From: Fulvivirga marina
Lineage (GTDB): Bacteria; Bacteroidota; Bacteroidia; Cytophagales; Cyclobacteriaceae
Assembly (NCBI RefSeq): GCF_016775155.1
Contig: NZ_JAEUGD010000042.1
Location: 124,001-188,000 of the forward strand
Reading direction: 5' to 3'
Length of the DNA stretch: 64,000 bases
The notes below the pieces were generated by a model. It was not told where the DNA came from. It saw nothing but the letters and a program-made list of their open reading frames with translations, and did no database searches. Position 1 is the first letter of the stretch. Each line of letters begins with the position of its first letter. The position numbers and the translations under genes are program-made. Shown piece by piece: positions 35,167 through 44,507 of this stretch.

Positions 35167-36768
35167 TTAGAAAAAGAATCCTACTGAAATGGTAGCTGTG
35201 GTATTTGTATTTTCTACCTCAGCTACTGATGCACCAGGGTAAGGCATAATGGTGGAATTTCTTCCAAGGCTGTTTACAATGCCAAGATCAACAAAGAAAT
35301 CTTTAGTCCTCATACCTCCACCGATGGAGACTTTACTTTCACTATTGTCTATATTATCATCTGTTGGGTCTCCAAGATAGTTGAAACCAGCTCTTACCCT
35401 AAACATATCAAATCTAAACTCAGTACCCAGCCTGTAATTGAATGCTGACTCAAATTGATCAACAACTTGGTTATAATCTGAAAAAGTAAATCCATCATCA
35501 CCATTATTTAATTTGGCTCCACTATAATTAACTCGTTCAATATCAGTGCTGATAAAACCAATTTTTCCGAAGAAGAAAGTAGCCCCTGCGCTAATGCGTG
35601 AAGGTGTTGAAATATTGTAGTTAAAAGGCTCATATGTTATAGTCCAGTCGTGGTATGCATTACGATAATCAGTAGAACTTGTATAATCTGCTTGTAGGAT
35701 TGTTTCTTGAGTTTGCTCCATGCCATAATAGCTAGGAGTGGTGTACGATGTTCCTAATAATAGGAAGGGCAAGGGACGTGCTATGATTCCAAAAGTGGCA
35801 TTGATACCTATGCCACTGATATTATAGTTGTCGATCAGTGTAAGCCTTCTTAAAGTGGCTTGGGTGGGCTCTTCTGTATATATTCTTTCCACATCTCTAT
35901 CTATTGAAAGAATACCTATGCCAGCGCCAAAGTAAACTCGGTCATTATAGTTCCCTCCATATGAAATTGAAGTCTGGTAGATCCCTCCTTTTGAGTTAAT
36001 GACCTCTCGTTGTTTTGTTGGGTAGTTTAGCTCAGGAAATGCAGGAATGTAAATAGGGTTGCCGCTATTATCAGTAAGTAAGGCTCCATTTTCATCTGTA
36101 GCATATATGTCTCGGTCAACAATAGATTCAGTCGCACTAATAGGAAATACATCAATAAGGTAAGTTTCATACGCAAGCTCTACAAAGCTATTACCATTAT
36201 AGGTGAGATTTCCATTGCCGTCAATTCCTGAGCTTAATACTGTATATTCTATGAAATCTTTTGGATGGTTGGCATCCAATACTATATCTCCATTGGAGTC
36301 AACCGGATTGTATGAATTCCCTTCGTAAGTGATTCTGTTTTGAAAATCAGCGATTCGATTTAGACTGAGTCCAAAGGAACCTCCCCGCCATTTGCTCTCT
36401 ACCAGATCGCCTTTGGTTTTGTTAAGCACTACACCCAGGTTGGCAAAATTCAGATTCAATTTAGAGTCATTGACACTGCTTTCCAAGTAGTCGGAGGAAG
36501 AGCTTATTACATTTAATGTAGGACTAAAGGAGAATTCTGAACGGTTGAAAAACCCAAGCCCTGCGGGGTTTGAAGAGGCAGAACTGATGTCTCCACCCAA
36601 TGAAGTTTGTGCACCGCCCAGTCCCTGCATTCTGGCTGATCCGCCAAGATATGTTCTGCTCATATCTAAGACTGTTGCTGAAAAATCTCCTGCATCTTGT
36701 GCTTTGACAGTTATCACCAGGCAAAGCTGTAGCAGGCTTATAGGTATAAGCTTAATTAATCGGTTCAT
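35167..36768 (-). CDS. Outer membrane protein, OmpP1/FadL/TodX-like
   Basis: 533-aa predicted beta-barrel that may take up hydrophobic compounds. Signal peptide 1-~23 (ending VKAQ). The mature N-terminus has the FadL-type plug signature SSASSNPAGLGFF (after GGAQTSLGGD), alternating strand patterns throughout, and the protein ends in SVGFFF, a terminal Phe typical for outer-membrane barrels. The substrate is unknown. Its 28-nt distance to the upstream Ser/Arg-rich gene suggests co-transcription. Confidence 0.82.
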   Translation of the reverse strand: MNRLIKLIPISLLQLCLVITVKAQDAGDFSATVLDMSRTYLGGSARMQGLGGAQTSLGGDISSASSNPAGLGFFNRSEFSFSPTLNVISSSSDYLESSVNDSKLNLNFANLGVVLNKTKGDLVESKWRGGSFGLSLNRIADFQNRITYEGNSYNPVDSNGDIVLDANHPKDFIEYTVLSSGIDGNGNLTYNGNSFVELAYETYLIDVFPISATESIVDRDIYATDENGALLTDNSGNPIYIPAFPELNYPTKQREVINSKGGIYQTSISYGGNYNDRVYFGAGIGILSIDRDVERIYTEEPTQATLRRLTLIDNYNISGIGINATFGIIARPLPFLLLGTSYTTPSYYGMEQTQETILQADYTSSTDYRNAYHDWTITYEPFNYNISTPSRISAGATFFFGKIGFISTDIERVNYSGAKLNNGDDGFTFSDYNQVVDQFESAFNYRLGTEFRFDMFRVRAGFNYLGDPTDDNIDNSESKVSIGGGMRTKDFFVDLGIVNSLGRNSTIMPYPGASVAEVENTNTTATISVGFFF

Positions 36769-36796
36769 GAATTAATGATCTTTGAGTATTTACAAA

Positions 36797-38152
36797 TTAG
36801 TTACCCCCTCTTCTTGATCGGCTACTTCCGCCACTACTTGATCTGCTGGAAGAACCAGAGCTTCTGGAGCGACTTCCGGAAGAGTATGAGCCACTACTTC
36901 TACTGTTACTACGAGATCCGGAAGAGTAACCGGAAGAACTACTTCTGGATCTGCTGCCAGAAGAGTATCCACTGTTAGACCGCGATCTGCTAGGAGCATT
37001 GTAGCCGGAAGAAGACCTGCTGTTGGACTGCGATCTATTATTGTAATAATTTGAATTATTATTTCCGGAAGATCTATTGTATGAAGAAGATCTGCTACGG
37101 TTTGTGTTTCTTGATTCTGTTGAGTAATTAGAAGTAGACCGTGACCTGCTATTGTAGGTCCTGCCGTTTGTTGTATTGTCATTTGATGAACCAGATACGG
37201 CTTCCCTTGACCTTCTATAATATCTGCTTTGTGTATTACTATAGTCTCTCGATGTTGACTGAGTGGCAACTCTACTTGTTCTTCCATTACTGATATCCCC
37301 ATCAGAAGAAGTTGTTGTTCTTCCATTTCTGCCTCCATTGCTCACTAAGTCGCCACTTCTTGACGTGCTAGGACCTCTTTTAACGGTTCTATTACTCCTG
37401 GTTTCGTAGTTATTAATTATCACGTAGTTATTTCTGTAAGGGTAATAGCCGCCGTATCCATAGTAAGAGTTGTAGTAATATGGTGAGCAGAAAGGATCAT
37501 AGTATGATGAGTACCAAGGATCATAGTAACCTCCCCAGCCGCTACCCCAGCCGTATCCTATTGAGAAGCCCGAATACCATCCGCTTCTCCATCCCCAGGT
37601 GTTGCCGAACCCGAATGAAACAGACCAGCCAGATCTGAAGGGTCTATAGCCATAGCCATAACGTCCATATCTGTATGTGCTGTAAAAAGGATCGTAAAAA
37701 GTGCCTCTATAGTATAAAGGGTCACTCCAGTAAACATCTGAATAGTTTCTAAAATAGGTAGTATTGCCATATCTGTCTCTTACAACGACATTTGCATTTT
37801 GTTGATAGTCATTGACTACAGAGTAAGCATTGTCATAGTCATCGTTAAAGTATTCGTCACCTGAATATTCGCTGTCGCTTACATACTCATTCTGCGATTT
37901 TGCTTGATAACGAGCGATATATTCAGGGTTCACAGTTCTAGAAGAGAAGTTTTCCTGAGGGTTGGTCGTAAGTTGCTGTACTTGATTGGCATCTTGCACA
38001 ACCTTATTTTCAACCTTAACCTGCTTCACTGTGTTGCGGTCGTTAGGCATGAAATAAAGGTCATCATATTCCTTGTTCTGGGCCAGCGAACTGCCCAGAG
38101 CGAATATCGATGCGCCTAAAAGGGCGGATAATTGTTTGATGTGGATATTCAT
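36797..38152 (-). CDS. Exported low-complexity protein, Tyr/Gly-rich core and Ser/Arg-rich tail
   Basis: 451 aa, no family recognised. Signal peptide 1-~24 (GASIFALGSSLAQ). Residues ~25-140 are acidic and Asn/Tyr-rich; ~140-250 are extremely rich in Tyr, Gly, Trp, Phe and Pro (FYSTYRYGRYGYGYRPF, GYGWGSGWGGYYDPW, PYYYNSYYGYGGYYP); ~260-451 are Ser/Arg/Asn/Gly repeats of the types SRSRSSS, SGYSSGSRS and NRSSG, ending SRSRRGGN. The repeat DNA keeps other frames open (a 182-codon shadow frame at 36790-37338), which are not genes. It could be an aggregating or adhesive surface protein; that is inference from composition. Confidence 0.75.
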   Translation of the reverse strand: MNIHIKQLSALLGASIFALGSSLAQNKEYDDLYFMPNDRNTVKQVKVENKVVQDANQVQQLTTNPQENFSSRTVNPEYIARYQAKSQNEYVSDSEYSGDEYFNDDYDNAYSVVNDYQQNANVVVRDRYGNTTYFRNYSDVYWSDPLYYRGTFYDPFYSTYRYGRYGYGYRPFRSGWSVSFGFGNTWGWRSGWYSGFSIGYGWGSGWGGYYDPWYSSYYDPFCSPYYYNSYYGYGGYYPYRNNYVIINNYETRSNRTVKRGPSTSRSGDLVSNGGRNGRTTTSSDGDISNGRTSRVATQSTSRDYSNTQSRYYRRSREAVSGSSNDNTTNGRTYNSRSRSTSNYSTESRNTNRSRSSSYNRSSGNNNSNYYNNRSQSNSRSSSGYNAPSRSRSNSGYSSGSRSRSSSSGYSSGSRSNSRSSGSYSSGSRSRSSGSSSRSSSGGSSRSRRGGN

Positions 38153-38235
38153 GGCGTTACCTGTTTTGGGTTATAAACATACTTTATTAAACGACAATTC
38201 CAAAAAACGGATATATTTTAAGATAATAATATCCT

Positions 38236-38243
38236 TATATTTG
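38236..38243 (+). promoter_or_regulatory. Candidate -7 element for proS
   Basis: TATATTTG, an exact TAnnTTTG match, 55 nt before the proS ATG. No TTG at the usual spacing upstream. Confidence 0.4.
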
Positions 38244-38297
38244 CCGGAATAAAGTTATTCTAAGCTATTTACATCAAATTTTATACCAAAAACTGCT

Positions 38298-39773
38298 ATG
38301 GGTAAAGGATTACCAAAAAGAAGTGAAGATTATTCTCAATGGTACAATGAATTAGTTAAAAAGGCCGATTTGGCTGAGCATTCAGCCGTAAGAGGCTGCA
38401 TGGTCATCAAGCCCTACGGCTTTAGTATCTGGGAGAAGATGCAAGCTGCGCTTGACAAAATGTTTAAAGACACAGGTCATACCAATGCTTACTTTCCTCT
38501 TTTTGTACCCAAGTCTTATTTGAGCAAAGAAGCGGACCATGTTGAAGGATTTGCTAAAGAATGTGCTGTTGTAACACATTACAGATTAAAAAATGCCGAA
38601 GATGGTAGTGGTGTTGTTGTAGACCCTGAGGCTAAGCTGGAGGAGGAACTGATCGTAAGACCTACATCCGAAACTGTGATATGGAATACATATAAAAACT
38701 GGATACAGTCTTACCGTGACCTGCCTTTATTGATCAACCAATGGGCCAATGTAGTTCGCTGGGAGATGAGGACACGTTTATTTTTAAGAACAGCTGAGTT
38801 TTTGTGGCAAGAAGGCCATACGGCTCATGCTACAAAACAGGAAGCTATAGATGAAACTTTGCAAATGCTTAACGTCTATGCAGAGTTTGCAGAAAAGCAT
38901 ATGGCGATGCCTGTGCACAAAGGTGTGAAAACTGAAAGCGAGCGCTTCCCTGGTGCCTTGGATACCTATTGTATAGAAGCACTTATGCAAGATGGCAAAG
39001 CCCTTCAGGCAGGGACGTCGCATTTTCTGGGACAAAATTTTGCCAAAGCTTTTGATGTTAAGTTTGCAGATAAGGAAGGTAAGCTTGATTTGGTGTGGGG
39101 AACATCATGGGGGGTAAGCACAAGATTAATGGGAGCACTAATTATGGCTCATTCTGATGATGATGGCCTGGTACTGCCTCCGAAGCTGGCCCCTATCCAG
39201 GTGGTTATAGTGCCTATCTTTAGGAATGAAGAGCAGCTTAAGGCTATTTCAGAAGTTGTAGATAGGATTCAGGATGAACTCAAGGCTCTGGATATCAGTG
39301 TTAAATTTGATACCAGAGATACTAACTCTCCTGGATGGAAATTTGCAGAATATGAGTTAAAAGGGGTGCCGATAAGAATGGCTATAGGACCTCGAGACCT
39401 TGAGAAAGGTACTATTGAAGTTGCCCGCCGTGATACAAAAGAGAAGGAAGTAGTGGCTGTTGATGGTGTGGTGAAAAAGGTACAGGATCTGCTGGAAGAT
39501 ATTCAGAAGAATATTTATAATAAGGCCATGATTTTCAGGGAAAATAATACAACAAGCGTTGATACTTATGAAGAGTTTAAGTCGGTGCTGGATAGTAAGG
39601 GTGGTTTTATACTGGCTCATTGGGACGGCACACCTGAGACAGAAGAAAAAATAAAGGAGGAAACCAAAGCAACTATTCGTTGCATACCAGTAGGTGCTGT
39701 TGAAGAGTCAGGAAAGTGTATTTACTCTGGAAAACCCTCTGAGAGAAGGGTGCTTTTTGCGAGAGCATACTAA
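38298..39773 (+). CDS. proS: Prolyl-tRNA synthetase (archaeal/eukaryal-type, ProS3)
   Basis: Charges tRNA-Pro. 491 aa, lacking the large editing insertion of the E. coli type, so it belongs to the shorter archaeal-like class. Class II synthetase motifs: [16 protein letters not shown], the motif 2 loop [34 protein letters not shown], and motif 3 [18 protein letters not shown]. The C-terminal zinc-like/ProRS-C domain ends in the typical Tyr (FARAY). It stands alone with a terminator downstream. Confidence 0.96.
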   Translation: MGKGLPKRSEDYSQWYNELVKKADLAEHSAVRGCMVIKPYGFSIWEKMQAALDKMFKDTGHTNAYFPLFVPKSYLSKEADHVEGFAKECAVVTHYRLKNAEDGSGVVVDPEAKLEEELIVRPTSETVIWNTYKNWIQSYRDLPLLINQWANVVRWEMRTRLFLRTAEFLWQEGHTAHATKQEAIDETLQMLNVYAEFAEKHMAMPVHKGVKTESERFPGALDTYCIEALMQDGKALQAGTSHFLGQNFAKAFDVKFADKEGKLDLVWGTSWGVSTRLMGALIMAHSDDDGLVLPPKLAPIQVVIVPIFRNEEQLKAISEVVDRIQDELKALDISVKFDTRDTNSPGWKFAEYELKGVPIRMAIGPRDLEKGTIEVARRDTKEKEVVAVDGVVKKVQDLLEDIQKNIYNKAMIFRENNTTSVDTYEEFKSVLDSKGGFILAHWDGTPETEEKIKEETKATIRCIPVGAVEESGKCIYSGKPSERRVLFARAY

Positions 39774-39797
39774 AATTAGTACCATTAGATATATTGG

Positions 39798-39828
39798 AAG
39801 ACATGATGAAATACTACCATCATGTCTT
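39798..39828 (+). terminator. Terminator after proS
   Basis: 11-bp perfect stem (39798-39808 with 39818-39828), 9-nt loop, followed by more T residues. Confidence 0.8.
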
Positions 39829-39879
39829 TTTTCTTTTGGTCAGAGGAAGAAAGACGATAGTATTGTCATTGACCTGACT

Positions 39880-39914
39880 TTGCCTACACTATAATTCCTG
39901 TAATTTTACATTTG
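39880..39914 (+). promoter_or_regulatory. Possible promoter of the glycosyltransferase operon
   Basis: TACATTTG (39907-39914) matches the -7 consensus exactly; a TTG (39880-39882) is present but at a long spacing of 24 nt. The ATG follows 13 nt after the -7 box. Confidence 0.4.
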
Positions 39915-39927
39915 ATTTTTTTGATGA

Positions 39928-40614
39928 ATGAAACCAGTTATCAGGGTAATTATTCCCGCCTTTAATGAGGAAAATGGCGTTGGCAATGTGATTAATGAAA
40001 TTCCTAAAGAACTTGTGGAGGAAGTAATTGTTGTCAACAATGCATCGACTGATGATACCGAAAAAGTAGCAGGTGATGCAGGAGCTACGGTGCTGAGAGA
40101 GCCAACCAAAGGGTATGGCAGGGCTTGTCTGAAAGGTATTGATTACATCACATCTAAAGGCAATACAGACATTATTGTTTTTCTTGACGCAGATTATTCT
40201 GACCATCCTCAGGAAATGTATCAGGTAGTAAAACCTATAATAGATGATAAGGCGGACCTGGTGATAGGATCAAGAGCTTTGGGACAAAGGGAGAGGGGAG
40301 CGATGACCCCTCAACAGGTGTTTGGAAACTGGTTGGCCACTTCGTTACTAAGGTTATTTTATGGAGTACGTTTTACAGACCTGGGGCCTTTTAGAGCGAT
40401 CAGGTATGACAGGCTGATGGCATTAGAAATGAAAGATAGGAATTATGGATGGACCGTCGAAATGCAACTTAAAGCAGCAAAGCTGAACTTAAATTGTACG
40501 GAGGTGGCAGTTAACTATAGAAGAAGGATAGGTTTTTCTAAAGTATCTGGTACAGTGAAAGGTACTATTATGGCAGGATATAAAATCATTTGGACGATCT
40601 TTAAGTATATTTAG
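39928..40614 (+). CDS. Family 2 glycosyltransferase (dolichyl/polyprenyl-phosphate sugar synthase-like)
   Basis: 228 aa, GT-A fold. Signature blocks are VIIPAFNEENGVGNVI at the N-terminus, VVNNASTDDT, and the metal-binding FLDADYSDHPQEM. No membrane segment except a weakly hydrophobic C-terminus. The short form resembles polyprenyl-phosphate mannose/glucose synthases, which feed GT-C enzymes; a GT-C-like enzyme lies two genes downstream, so a lipid-linked sugar donor is a reasonable inference. First gene of a five-gene plus-strand operon; 3 nt separate it from the next gene. Confidence 0.88.
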   Translation: MKPVIRVIIPAFNEENGVGNVINEIPKELVEEVIVVNNASTDDTEKVAGDAGATVLREPTKGYGRACLKGIDYITSKGNTDIIVFLDADYSDHPQEMYQVVKPIIDDKADLVIGSRALGQRERGAMTPQQVFGNWLATSLLRLFYGVRFTDLGPFRAIRYDRLMALEMKDRNYGWTVEMQLKAAKLNLNCTEVAVNYRRRIGFSKVSGTVKGTIMAGYKIIWTIFKYI

Positions 40615-40617
40615 CAA

Positions 40618-42072
40618 GTGGAATATTTCGTAGTTGTAATTTATGGCTTATCGCTGTTGCTGATATTTCTATTTAGCCTGGGGCAGTTGCATCTCACCTG
40701 GCATTATCTCAAAGCAAGGAAAAAAAATAAAAGTGTTGTAAAGCCATTACAGGTGTATCCCAAAGTAACGGTACAGTTGCCGGTCTATAATGAACGGTAT
40801 GTTATTCAGCGTCTTATTGATGCAGTTTGCCAGTTTCAGTACCCCAAAGATAAATTCGAGGTTCAGATACTTGACGATTCTACTGACGAAACCGTTGAGA
40901 TCATTACAGGCAAGGTTTTAGAATGGAAACAGGAGGGTGTGGACATCAAGCACATCCAAAGAGAAGATCGAAAAGGCTTCAAGGCAGGGGCACTGCAGTA
41001 CGGATTGGGGATTTCGGAAGGAGAATTTATTGCGATCTTTGATGCGGATTTTTTGCCTCAATCTGACTTTTTAATGAAGACATTACCGGTTTTTGAGAAT
41101 ACTACGGGTGTTGTACAAACGCGGTGGGGGCACTTAAATAAAGACTACTCTATGCTCACACGGCTGCAGGCATTTGGGCTGGATGCTCACTTTTCAATTG
41201 AGCAAACCGGAAGGAATCATGCTGGCAGCTTCATAAACTTTAATGGTACAGGTGGTGTATGGCGTAAAAACTGCATTTATGATGCCGGGGGCTGGTCGGC
41301 TGATACCTTAACGGAAGACCTTGACTTGAGTTACAGGGCTCAAATGAAAGGTTGGAAATTTAAATACCTTGAAGATTATGTAGCTCCAGCGGAGTTGCCA
41401 GTGATCATGCCGGCTATTAAATCTCAGCAGTACCGTTGGAACAAAGGCGCAGCCGAGACAGCCAGAAAGAATTTGTGGAAGGTATTTAGTTCCCCTATAA
41501 AAGGAATGGGTAAGATACACGCCTTTTTTCATCTTTTTAATAGTTCGGTGTTTGTCTGCTTATTATTGGCTTCTATTCTGAGCATCCCTATGTTATTCAT
41601 AAAGGAGGCTCATCCCGGCTTTGACTTTATTTTCGACCTTGGTAGTATCTTCTTGATTGGTTTTTTGTCGATAGCGTTTTTTTACTGGGTGGCGAGCAAA
41701 CAAAGTCACCCAAGAGGAACAGGCAAATACTATCTAACTACATTCCCTGTCTTTCTTACCGTTTCGATGGGGTTATCTCTGCATAATGGTATTGCTGTAC
41801 TGGAGGGGTTGCTCGGAATAAAAAGCCCTTTTATAAGGACACCCAAGTTTAATATTAAAAACAAGGCGGATACATGGAAAGGGAATATTTATGTGAAGCC
41901 GAAAATTGATTTTGTTACCATTATGGAAGGGCTTTTGAGTCTTTATTTCATGTTTGGAATAGCCTCAGGAATCTATTTGCATGATTTGGGGTTGATGATT
42001 TTCCATGTGATGCTTAGTTTGGGGTTTGCAAGTGTGTTCTATTATTCCATCAAGCCGTTGAAACATGGTTAA
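40618..42072 (+). CDS. Membrane family 2 glycosyltransferase, cellulose-synthase-like
   Basis: 484 aa with a GTG start. One N-terminal membrane helix, a catalytic domain with the D, D, D, QxxRW set of processive GT2 enzymes (LDDSTDET, FDADFLPQ, TEDLDLSYRAQ, QQYRW), then four or so C-terminal membrane helices (from ~305). Beta-glucan or mannan synthases of the CslA type share this layout. The product is unknown. It overlaps the next gene by 8 nt (ATGGTTAA). Confidence 0.88.
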   Translation: MEYFVVVIYGLSLLLIFLFSLGQLHLTWHYLKARKKNKSVVKPLQVYPKVTVQLPVYNERYVIQRLIDAVCQFQYPKDKFEVQILDDSTDETVEIITGKVLEWKQEGVDIKHIQREDRKGFKAGALQYGLGISEGEFIAIFDADFLPQSDFLMKTLPVFENTTGVVQTRWGHLNKDYSMLTRLQAFGLDAHFSIEQTGRNHAGSFINFNGTGGVWRKNCIYDAGGWSADTLTEDLDLSYRAQMKGWKFKYLEDYVAPAELPVIMPAIKSQQYRWNKGAAETARKNLWKVFSSPIKGMGKIHAFFHLFNSSVFVCLLLASILSIPMLFIKEAHPGFDFIFDLGSIFLIGFLSIAFFYWVASKQSHPRGTGKYYLTTFPVFLTVSMGLSLHNGIAVLEGLLGIKSPFIRTPKFNIKNKADTWKGNIYVKPKIDFVTIMEGLLSLYFMFGIASGIYLHDLGLMIFHVMLSLGFASVFYYSIKPLKHG

Positions 42073-43414
42073 AGGTAAATCTGGTCCTGTCTTATATTTG
42101 GCATCAGTAATTTCCTTGCTCGTATATGTTTTTATTGCATATGTTATTAAACGGCACGAGTCTATCCTGCTTTTAGGCGGTTATACGCTACTCTTTGTGG
42201 CGTTTCTGGTTATGTGGCATTATGCTTACTCTTCTAAAAGGGTTCGCTGGCTCGTAGTATTAGCAATATTTTTGAGACTTACTATTTTGTTGGCTTTTCC
42301 AAACCTTTCAGATGATATCTACCGGTTTGTTTGGGATGGGAGGTTAATTAATAGTGGGATTCACCCCTTTTCACATTTACCTACTCATTATATGCAGCCC
42401 GGTTCGCCGGATGTTCCTGGCATTACCCCCAGTTTGTTTTATCAGTTAAATTCTCCAGAGTACTTTACCATCTATCCACCGGTAGCTCAATTCTTTTTTT
42501 CAGTTTCTTCAGCGATATTTCCTGAATCTGTCCATGGAAGTGCTATTGTGATGCGAATTTTTATTGTAGTAGCTGAGGTAGGGAGTATCTGGTTAATTAC
42601 TAGAATCCTTTTTCACTACAAGTTACCGTCAAAACATGTTTTATTATATGCACTCAACCCACTAATAATACTTGAGCTGACAGGAAACCTTCATTTCGAA
42701 GCTTTTATGATATTCTTTTTATTGGTGGCTGTTTATTTCTTTTTAACAGGGAGGTATATTATTTCTGCTTTGGCTTTAGCTTTCTCGATAGCCAGCAAAT
42801 TACTTCCGCTAATTTTTTTGCCGCTACTTATCAGGAGGATTTGGGGCAAGCAACTATTAGTATATTATGTACTTACCGCAATTTTTACTGCAATTTTGTT
42901 TTTGCCACTAATAAACCAGGACCTGATTAGCGGAATGTCCGCCAGTCTTTCATTATACTTTCAGCGGTTTGAATTTAATGCTAGTATCTATTACCTCTTG
43001 AGAGAGGGAGGCTTTTATTTAAAAGGTTACAACACGATCCATATTCTTGGGAAGTACTTAGCAGCTTCAGCCTTTATATTGATTACGGGGTATGCACTAA
43101 TTCATAACCCAAAACGTGTAAAACTGCCGGAAGCCATGCTTTGGGTAATCATGATTTATTGTATGCTTACCACTACACTACATCCCTGGTATTTGTCTAC
43201 GGTTGTATTGCTGAGTGTTTTTACGCCATTCAGGTTCCCGGTTTTGTGGTCATTCCTAGTTTTTACGACTTATGTGGGGTACTCTGAACTTGGTTTTCAG
43301 GAAAATTTAATATTGACCACCATCGAATATGTTATAGTTTACGTATTTATGTTCTATGAAATTTATATCAATTATATCAGGTCAACTCATGAGAGGGCAA
43401 AATTATATGAATAG
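42065..43414 (+). CDS. Polytopic membrane glycosyltransferase (GT-C type, mannosyltransferase-like)
   Basis: 449 aa with 10-12 hydrophobic segments. The first loop carries the acidic motif SDDIYRFVWDGRL and the second PEYFTIYPPVAQFFF, both typical of polyprenol-phosphate-sugar-dependent GT-C enzymes such as the alpha-mannosyltransferases of the GT87/MptA-like group. It would use a lipid-phosphate sugar, plausibly made by the first gene of this operon. The assignment is to a superfamily only. Both ends overlap neighbouring genes by 8 nt. Confidence 0.75.
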   Translation: MVKGKSGPVLYLASVISLLVYVFIAYVIKRHESILLLGGYTLLFVAFLVMWHYAYSSKRVRWLVVLAIFLRLTILLAFPNLSDDIYRFVWDGRLINSGIHPFSHLPTHYMQPGSPDVPGITPSLFYQLNSPEYFTIYPPVAQFFFSVSSAIFPESVHGSAIVMRIFIVVAEVGSIWLITRILFHYKLPSKHVLLYALNPLIILELTGNLHFEAFMIFFLLVAVYFFLTGRYIISALALAFSIASKLLPLIFLPLLIRRIWGKQLLVYYVLTAIFTAILFLPLINQDLISGMSASLSLYFQRFEFNASIYYLLREGGFYLKGYNTIHILGKYLAASAFILITGYALIHNPKRVKLPEAMLWVIMIYCMLTTTLHPWYLSTVVLLSVFTPFRFPVLWSFLVFTTYVGYSELGFQENLILTTIEYVIVYVFMFYEIYINYIRSTHERAKLYE

Positions 43415-43904
43415 ATTATATCTGGTGTTAGTATTACTAATGTCTACGCAATGTATGGGACAGAAAGATTTTGATGCAAAACTCAATTCTCTGCTGAGTA
43501 AATCGGTACCGTTTATCTATACTAATGAGCTTACTGAACTAACTGAGAATGAGGATGAGATATTGATCCTTGATACACGATCTGAAAAGGAATTTCAGGT
43601 AAGCCATATCCCCAATGCTATTTTTATAGATTATGAAGATTTCTCCATTGAATCAATAAAAGGTTATGACAAAAAAAGTCCGGTCATTGTGTATTGTTCG
43701 GTGGGGTACAGAAGCGAAAAAATAGGAGAGGAGTTGCAGGAACTGGGGTTTAGTGATGTGCGTAATCTGTACGGGGGTATTTTTGATTGGAAGAATAAGG
43801 GGTATGAAGTTGTGAACAATATGGGAAAAGCAACGGATAGCGTACATACCTACAACGAGAATTGGTCAAAATGGCTAAAGGAAGGTGTAAAGGTCTATGA
43901 GTAG
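43407..43904 (+). CDS. Exported rhodanese-like protein
   Basis: 165 aa from ATG 43407 (MNRLYLVLVLLMSTQCMGQ, a signal peptide); an ATG 51 nt upstream would put a hydrophilic tail before the signal. A single rhodanese domain with the active-site cysteine in VIVYCSVGYRSEKIGEELQ and the LYGGIFDWKNKGYEV end block. It would handle sulfane sulfur in the periplasm; the real substrate is unknown. The start overlaps the GT-C gene as ATGAATAG (8 nt) and the end overlaps the DUF2064 gene as ATGAGTAG (8 nt). Confidence 0.87.
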   Translation: MNRLYLVLVLLMSTQCMGQKDFDAKLNSLLSKSVPFIYTNELTELTENEDEILILDTRSEKEFQVSHIPNAIFIDYEDFSIESIKGYDKKSPVIVYCSVGYRSEKIGEELQELGFSDVRNLYGGIFDWKNKGYEVVNNMGKATDSVHTYNENWSKWLKEGVKVYE

Positions 43905-44487
43905 ACTGCTGATCATTTTTGTTAAAAATCCGGAAGTAGGGAAAGTAAAGACGCGGCTGGCTAAAACTATTGGGGAGGAAGCGGCTCTTGCAGTTTATCT
44001 AAAATTATTGACTCGAACTCATAAGACTGTTGATAGCGTGGCCTGCGATAAAGCCATATATTATTCAGGGTATGTGGACTCTGAGGATAATTGGGATAAC
44101 CATAGTTACCAAAAGCACCTGCAAAAAGGTGAGAATTTAGGGCAGCGCATGGAGAATGCCATATGTGAGTCATTCTCCATGGGGTATAATTCAGTTTGCC
44201 TGATTGGTTCCGATATCTATGGATTAACTTCCGGCATTATAAACAATGCATTTACTCAACTAGCCACACATGATGTGGTGGTTGGGCCTGCTGAGGATGG
44301 TGGGTATTATCTTATTGGGATGAACAGGCCTCACCATGAAATCTTTCAATTGTCACAATGGAGTACTTCCGGAGTCTTGAGAGAAACGCTCGAACTCATT
44401 AAAGCAGAAGGGCTGACTTTTGTTGAGACTCAACTTTTAAAGGATATTGATCATGCTGAAGATCTGAAAGGAACAGACCTGATTTAA
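43897..44487 (+). CDS. TIGR04282/DUF2064 family glycosyltransferase-like protein
   Basis: 196 aa, GT-A nucleotidyltransferase-like fold. The N-terminus FVKNPEVGKVKTRLAKTIG, the central LIGSDIYGLTSGII and GPAEDGGYYLIGM are the family signature. The family is annotated as an arsenosugar biosynthesis glycosyltransferase in some genomes, but no arsenic genes are near, so I would keep the role open. Last gene of the operon; it converges on the Crp/Fnr gene. Confidence 0.85.
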   Translation: MSRLLIIFVKNPEVGKVKTRLAKTIGEEAALAVYLKLLTRTHKTVDSVACDKAIYYSGYVDSEDNWDNHSYQKHLQKGENLGQRMENAICESFSMGYNSVCLIGSDIYGLTSGIINNAFTQLATHDVVVGPAEDGGYYLIGMNRPHHEIFQLSQWSTSGVLRETLELIKAEGLTFVETQLLKDIDHAEDLKGTDLI

Positions 44488-44507
44488 TCTATTCCCGTAA
44501 GGTTATC

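Noticed and set aside
36790-37338. 182-codon minus-strand frame over the Ser/Arg-rich gene
   Set aside because: It exists only because the repetitive Ser/Arg codons keep another frame open; its product is low complexity (poly Glu/Leu/Ile) and the 451-aa frame has the signal peptide.
43897-44487. Arsenosugar biosynthesis locus suggested by the DUF2064 protein
   Set aside because: No arsenic methyltransferase, radical SAM partner or ars gene in the neighbourhood.
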